Positions 61,419 through 64,000 of a stretch of 64,000 nucleotides of DNA are shown here, one piece after another (position 1 is the stretch's first letter; each line of letters starts with the position of its first letter). A program made the translations under genes and the position numbers. Origin of the DNA: Mycolicibacterium sp. CBMA 226. Its GTDB lineage: Bacteria; Actinomycetota; Actinomycetes; Mycobacteriales; Mycobacteriaceae. The notes under the pieces were generated by a model. The model was not told where the DNA came from. It searched no databases and saw only the letters and a list, made by a program, of their open reading frames with translations. The stretch is from assembly GCF_009729075.1 (NCBI RefSeq), contig NZ_VTGY01000025.1, positions 1 to 64,000 on the forward strand, in the 5' to 3' direction.

Positions 61419-63308
61419 TCACACGTCGCCGGCGAACCGGACCGGCACCCGCCCCTTGCGATACAGCGTCGCCATCTGATCACTCGGTAGCGGACGCGAC
61501 AGCAGGAATCCCTGCGCCCGGTGGCAGCCGTGGCGCAGCAATGTCGTTGCCGCGACTTGGGTTTCGACACCCTCGGCGACGACCTGGAGCCCGAACGAGT
61601 CGGCCAGCGCGATGATCGCCCGGACGATGGCCAGATCGCCGGGGTTCGATCCGAGGTCGGTCACGAAGCTGCGGTCGATCTTGAGGATGTCCACCGGCAG
61701 CGATTTGAGGTGGGACAGCACGCTGTACCCGGTGCCGAAGTCGTCGATCGCCAGCCGAACGCCGGTTCTGCGGAGGTCGGCCAGGGTGGCACGCGAGGAT
61801 TCGCTGTCCTGCACGACGACGTTCTCGGTGATCTCCAGGCAAACCGAACCGCGATCGAGACCGAATTCGTCGAGGATGTCCGCAACCGACTCGGCGAAGC
61901 CGTCGGTGACGAGCTGGACCGGGGAGACGTTGACGCGCAACTCGAAATCGTCGCGATCATCGGAATCGCCCGCGCCGCCCCTGGCGGCCTGGAAGTCCGC
62001 GCGCCACCGTGCGAACTCGCGACATGCCGTCCGCAGCACCCAGCGGCCCAATTCGCCTGCGAGGTTGATCGATTCGGCGATACCGATGAACGCGCCGGGG
62101 GGGAGCAGCCCGCGGGTGGGATGGTCCCAGCGCACGAGCGCTTCGGTGGCAAGCAGTTTCCCGGTGCGCATGTCGATTTCGGGTAGGTAGTTGAGCAGCA
62201 GCGCACCGTTCTCGATGACGTCCTGCAGATGCAGCTCGATGTCGTTGCGGTAGGCGGTTTCCAGGGACATCGCTGTGGTGAACACCGCGACGCGATCGCC
62301 ACCGGCGGACTTCGCACTCAAGACGGCCTGGTCGGCGCGGCGCAGCAGGTCGGATGAGTTGTCGGAACCCGGAATGCCGGAGGCGACGCCGACACTGACT
62401 GCGCGCGTGAGCCGTTCACCGTCGATCCACACCCGCCGCCGCAGCGAGTCCTGGAGCTGGTAGGCCAGTGCCTCGGCTTCGGCAGCGGATATCGGCTCTG
62501 CTGGGACGACGACGAACTCGTCGCCGCCGAGCCGGGCGATCACCGTCTTGCTGTCGACACCCTCGGTGAGCCGCTGGGCGAAGATCCGGATGAAGGAGTC
62601 ACCTGCACTGTGCCCCAGATAATCATTGATGGCCTTGAGCCGGTCCAGGTCGAAGAACAGGGCGGTCACCGGACCCGGCTGCCCGGCTTGTAAGCGGGCA
62701 TCGAGATGGGCGATGAGGGCACGCCGGTTGTGCAATCCGGTGAGGTCGTCGTGCTCGGCGAGGTAGCGCAGCTGCTCCTCGGCGAGCACCCGGGATTGCG
62801 CCTGGGTCAACAGCGAAGCGATGGCCTGCAGCGCGTTGATCTCCTCGGTGAGCCATTCGCGGTCGCCGTACTTGATGAAGCCGAGTGCGCCGGTGGTGCG
62901 GTCACCGGACACCAAAGGTGTTGCCGCGAGTGATATCTGGGGCGCGTCGCGGTTCGCCTCGATGCGCTGCCGGTAGTCGTCGGGCTCCGGGTCAGGGTGG
63001 ACGATCAGCGGCGCCTTGAGATGCTGGGTTTCTGCGACGACGGGGTCGGCGTCGGCGAAGTAGACGACGCGCGGGGGCTCGGGGTCCGGATTCTCCGGCC
63101 GCCGTGGCCATTCCGCGACGAGTATCGATGCCCCGATCTCGTGATCGTTGCGGCGGAGAAAGCTCGCGTCGACTCCGAAGTAATTGACGAGGATCTCCAG
63201 AACGTCCGTGTACACCTCGGCGTTGTTGGTGGAGTCCGCTGCCATCAACCGCGTCGCGATCTCTGTCACCACGCGATCCAGCGATGGGGGAGATTCGTCG
63301 ATGGGCAT
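61419..63308 (-). CDS. GAF-GGDEF-EAL cyclic-di-GMP metabolism protein (DcpA/Rv1354c-like)
   Basis: A 629-residue soluble protein with an N-terminal GAF domain (about 15-175), a GGDEF domain (HDDLTGLHNRRALIAHLD, RLGGDEFVVV at about 265) and an EAL domain (TEALVRWDHPTRGLLPP, VNVSPVQL, LAIDDFGTGYSVLSHLKSLP, VVAEGVE). Both active-site motifs are intact, so it could make and degrade c-di-GMP. The RxxD inhibitory site before GGDEF is missing (DSKT instead). The same architecture is known for M. smegmatis DcpA and M. tuberculosis Rv1354c. Confidence 0.95.
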   Translation of the reverse strand: MPIDESPPSLDRVVTEIATRLMAADSTNNAEVYTDVLEILVNYFGVDASFLRRNDHEIGASILVAEWPRRPENPDPEPPRVVYFADADPVVAETQHLKAPLIVHPDPEPDDYRQRIEANRDAPQISLAATPLVSGDRTTGALGFIKYGDREWLTEEINALQAIASLLTQAQSRVLAEEQLRYLAEHDDLTGLHNRRALIAHLDARLQAGQPGPVTALFFDLDRLKAINDYLGHSAGDSFIRIFAQRLTEGVDSKTVIARLGGDEFVVVPAEPISAAEAEALAYQLQDSLRRRVWIDGERLTRAVSVGVASGIPGSDNSSDLLRRADQAVLSAKSAGGDRVAVFTTAMSLETAYRNDIELHLQDVIENGALLLNYLPEIDMRTGKLLATEALVRWDHPTRGLLPPGAFIGIAESINLAGELGRWVLRTACREFARWRADFQAARGGAGDSDDRDDFELRVNVSPVQLVTDGFAESVADILDEFGLDRGSVCLEITENVVVQDSESSRATLADLRRTGVRLAIDDFGTGYSVLSHLKSLPVDILKIDRSFVTDLGSNPGDLAIVRAIIALADSFGLQVVAEGVETQVAATTLLRHGCHRAQGFLLSRPLPSDQMATLYRKGRVPVRFAGDV

Positions 63309-63607
63309 GAGGCGATCAGCTTAACCCGCACCGACCGCAAAGCGGCGGTCCTGTCACCCGGAATGATGACCCGAACCGGTCCGTCATCAGCCGGCGACCA
63401 ACGTGGTTGATATCTCGTCGATCTCGGGCAGTGCCTTCGTAATCTGCTCGGGCTGAGAATGATTGACCCTGGGCTGTGGTGGCCGGCGCGCGGGCACGGC
63501 ACCCGATCGTGACGGCGGACCAGAATCTGTGCATTGTGCCGGCGCCGCGGAGGCGCTAGAAGTAGTAGCGGTGCGGCCCGCAAGTGGCCGAGTTGAGAGG
63601 GGTAAGC
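63309..63607. other. intergenic region before the MaoC gene
   Basis: A 299-base divergent gap. GAGAGGGG at 63594-63601 is the ribosome site for the GTG at 63608. The upstream portion holds no gene, RNA or clear palindrome that I can support; both promoters must be here. Confidence 0.4.
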
Positions 63608-64000
63608 GTGAAAGTCTTCGGCAATCTGGCTGAGTTCGTCGCCGCAGCAGGCAGTGAGCTCGGGCCGGGCGAGTGGACGGAAATCACCCAGGAGCGGGTC
63701 AACCTGTTCGCGGACGCCACCGACGACCATCAATGGATTCACATCGATCCGGAGCGCGCAGCCGCGGGGCCGTTCGGCGGCACAATCGCCCACGGCTTGC
63801 TGACGCTTTCCCTGTTACCGCACTTCACGCACCAGCTGTATCGCGTCGAGAACGTCGCGTTGGCGGTCAATTACGGCTACAACAAGGTGCGATTCATCAC
63901 GCCGGTCAAGGTCGGGGCAAAGGTCCGCGCGCGTGCCGTCATTTCGAAAATCGATCAGCTCGACGGTGCGGTTCAAGCGACGATGACCGTCACAGTCGAG
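63608..64000 (+). CDS. MaoC-type (R)-enoyl-CoA hydratase, 3' cut by window edge
   Basis: The first 131 residues of a hotdog-fold hydratase. FADATDDHQWIHIDPERAAAGPFGGTIAHG is the hydratase-2 motif with catalytic Asp and His, and ALAVNYGYNKVRFITPVKVG follows. It closely resembles Rv0130 (HtdZ), about 150 residues, so only some 20 residues are missing. It hydrates trans-2-enoyl-CoA to (R)-3-hydroxyacyl-CoA. GTG at 63608 has GAGAGGGG seven bases upstream. Confidence 0.93.
   Translation, partial: MKVFGNLAEFVAAAGSELGPGEWTEITQERVNLFADATDDHQWIHIDPERAAAGPFGGTIAHGLLTLSLLPHFTHQLYRVENVALAVNYGYNKVRFITPVKVGAKVRARAVISKIDQLDGAVQATMTVTVE

Overview
The window looks like chromosomal DNA of a fast-growing, Mycolicibacterium-type actinomycete. 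Supporting signs are high GC throughout, genes joined by GTGA/ATGA four-base overlaps, paired FadE-type acyl-CoA dehydrogenases, a 13E12-type DUF222/HNH gene, Mce-associated (Mas) membrane proteins, a gene pair resembling Rv2434c/Rv2435c, and a GAF-GGDEF-EAL protein like Rv1354c/DcpA. No rRNA, tRNA, CRISPR or prophage was seen. The left edge carries the tail of an IS30-family transposase.

From 182 to 36810 lies a large, probably accessory, catabolic region. A leftward 11-gene operon (13562 to 182) encodes, in transcription order, an SDR, a Rieske oxygenase, a type I Baeyer-Villiger monooxygenase, an SDR, a CaiB/BaiF CoA-transferase, two large/small acyl-CoA dehydrogenase pairs, a thiamine-diphosphate lyase-like enzyme and an aldehyde dehydrogenase. 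A rightward operon starts divergently at 13701 (SMP-30-like protein, GntR regulator, two CoA ligases, SDR). Next come an enoyl-CoA hydratase, a tandem double-TetR regulator, a NorD/NorQ-type VWA/AAA+ pair, a signal-less periplasmic-binding-like protein, an AveC-like membrane protein, an SDR, an aldehyde dehydrogenase and two P450s. A DUF222/HNH gene then separates these from two more CoA ligases. Three promoters across 20 kb carry one dyad, (A/G)TTCTC-N7-GAGAA(T/C), so they probably form one regulon; the double-TetR protein is the best candidate regulator. The enzyme set suggests hydroxylation, ketone-to-ester conversion, CoA activation and beta-oxidation of an alicyclic or steroid/terpenoid-like compound. 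The substrate is not known.

From 36811 to 46260 are two Mas membrane proteins without an Mce operon, a CoA ligase, an MscS-like channel with a cyclic-nucleotide-binding fold next to a membrane cyclase-like protein (both lacking key ligand or catalytic residues), and a TetR gene divergent from a 591-residue acyl-CoA dehydrogenase with a strong operator dyad between them. A perfect hairpin terminator closes this block.

From 46267 to 64000 the content is more housekeeping or mixed: a large secreted phosphoesterase, small secreted proteins, TspO with a probably frameshifted neighbour, photolyase, a DUF2127-like membrane protein, another CoA ligase, a P-loop kinase, an AraC regulator, an amidohydrolase whose ribosome-binding region is duplicated, a TetR/acyl-CoA dehydrogenase pair operon, a shrunken FAD protein, a GAF-GGDEF-EAL protein and a truncated MaoC hydratase. 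All family calls come from reading translated sequence without database searches.
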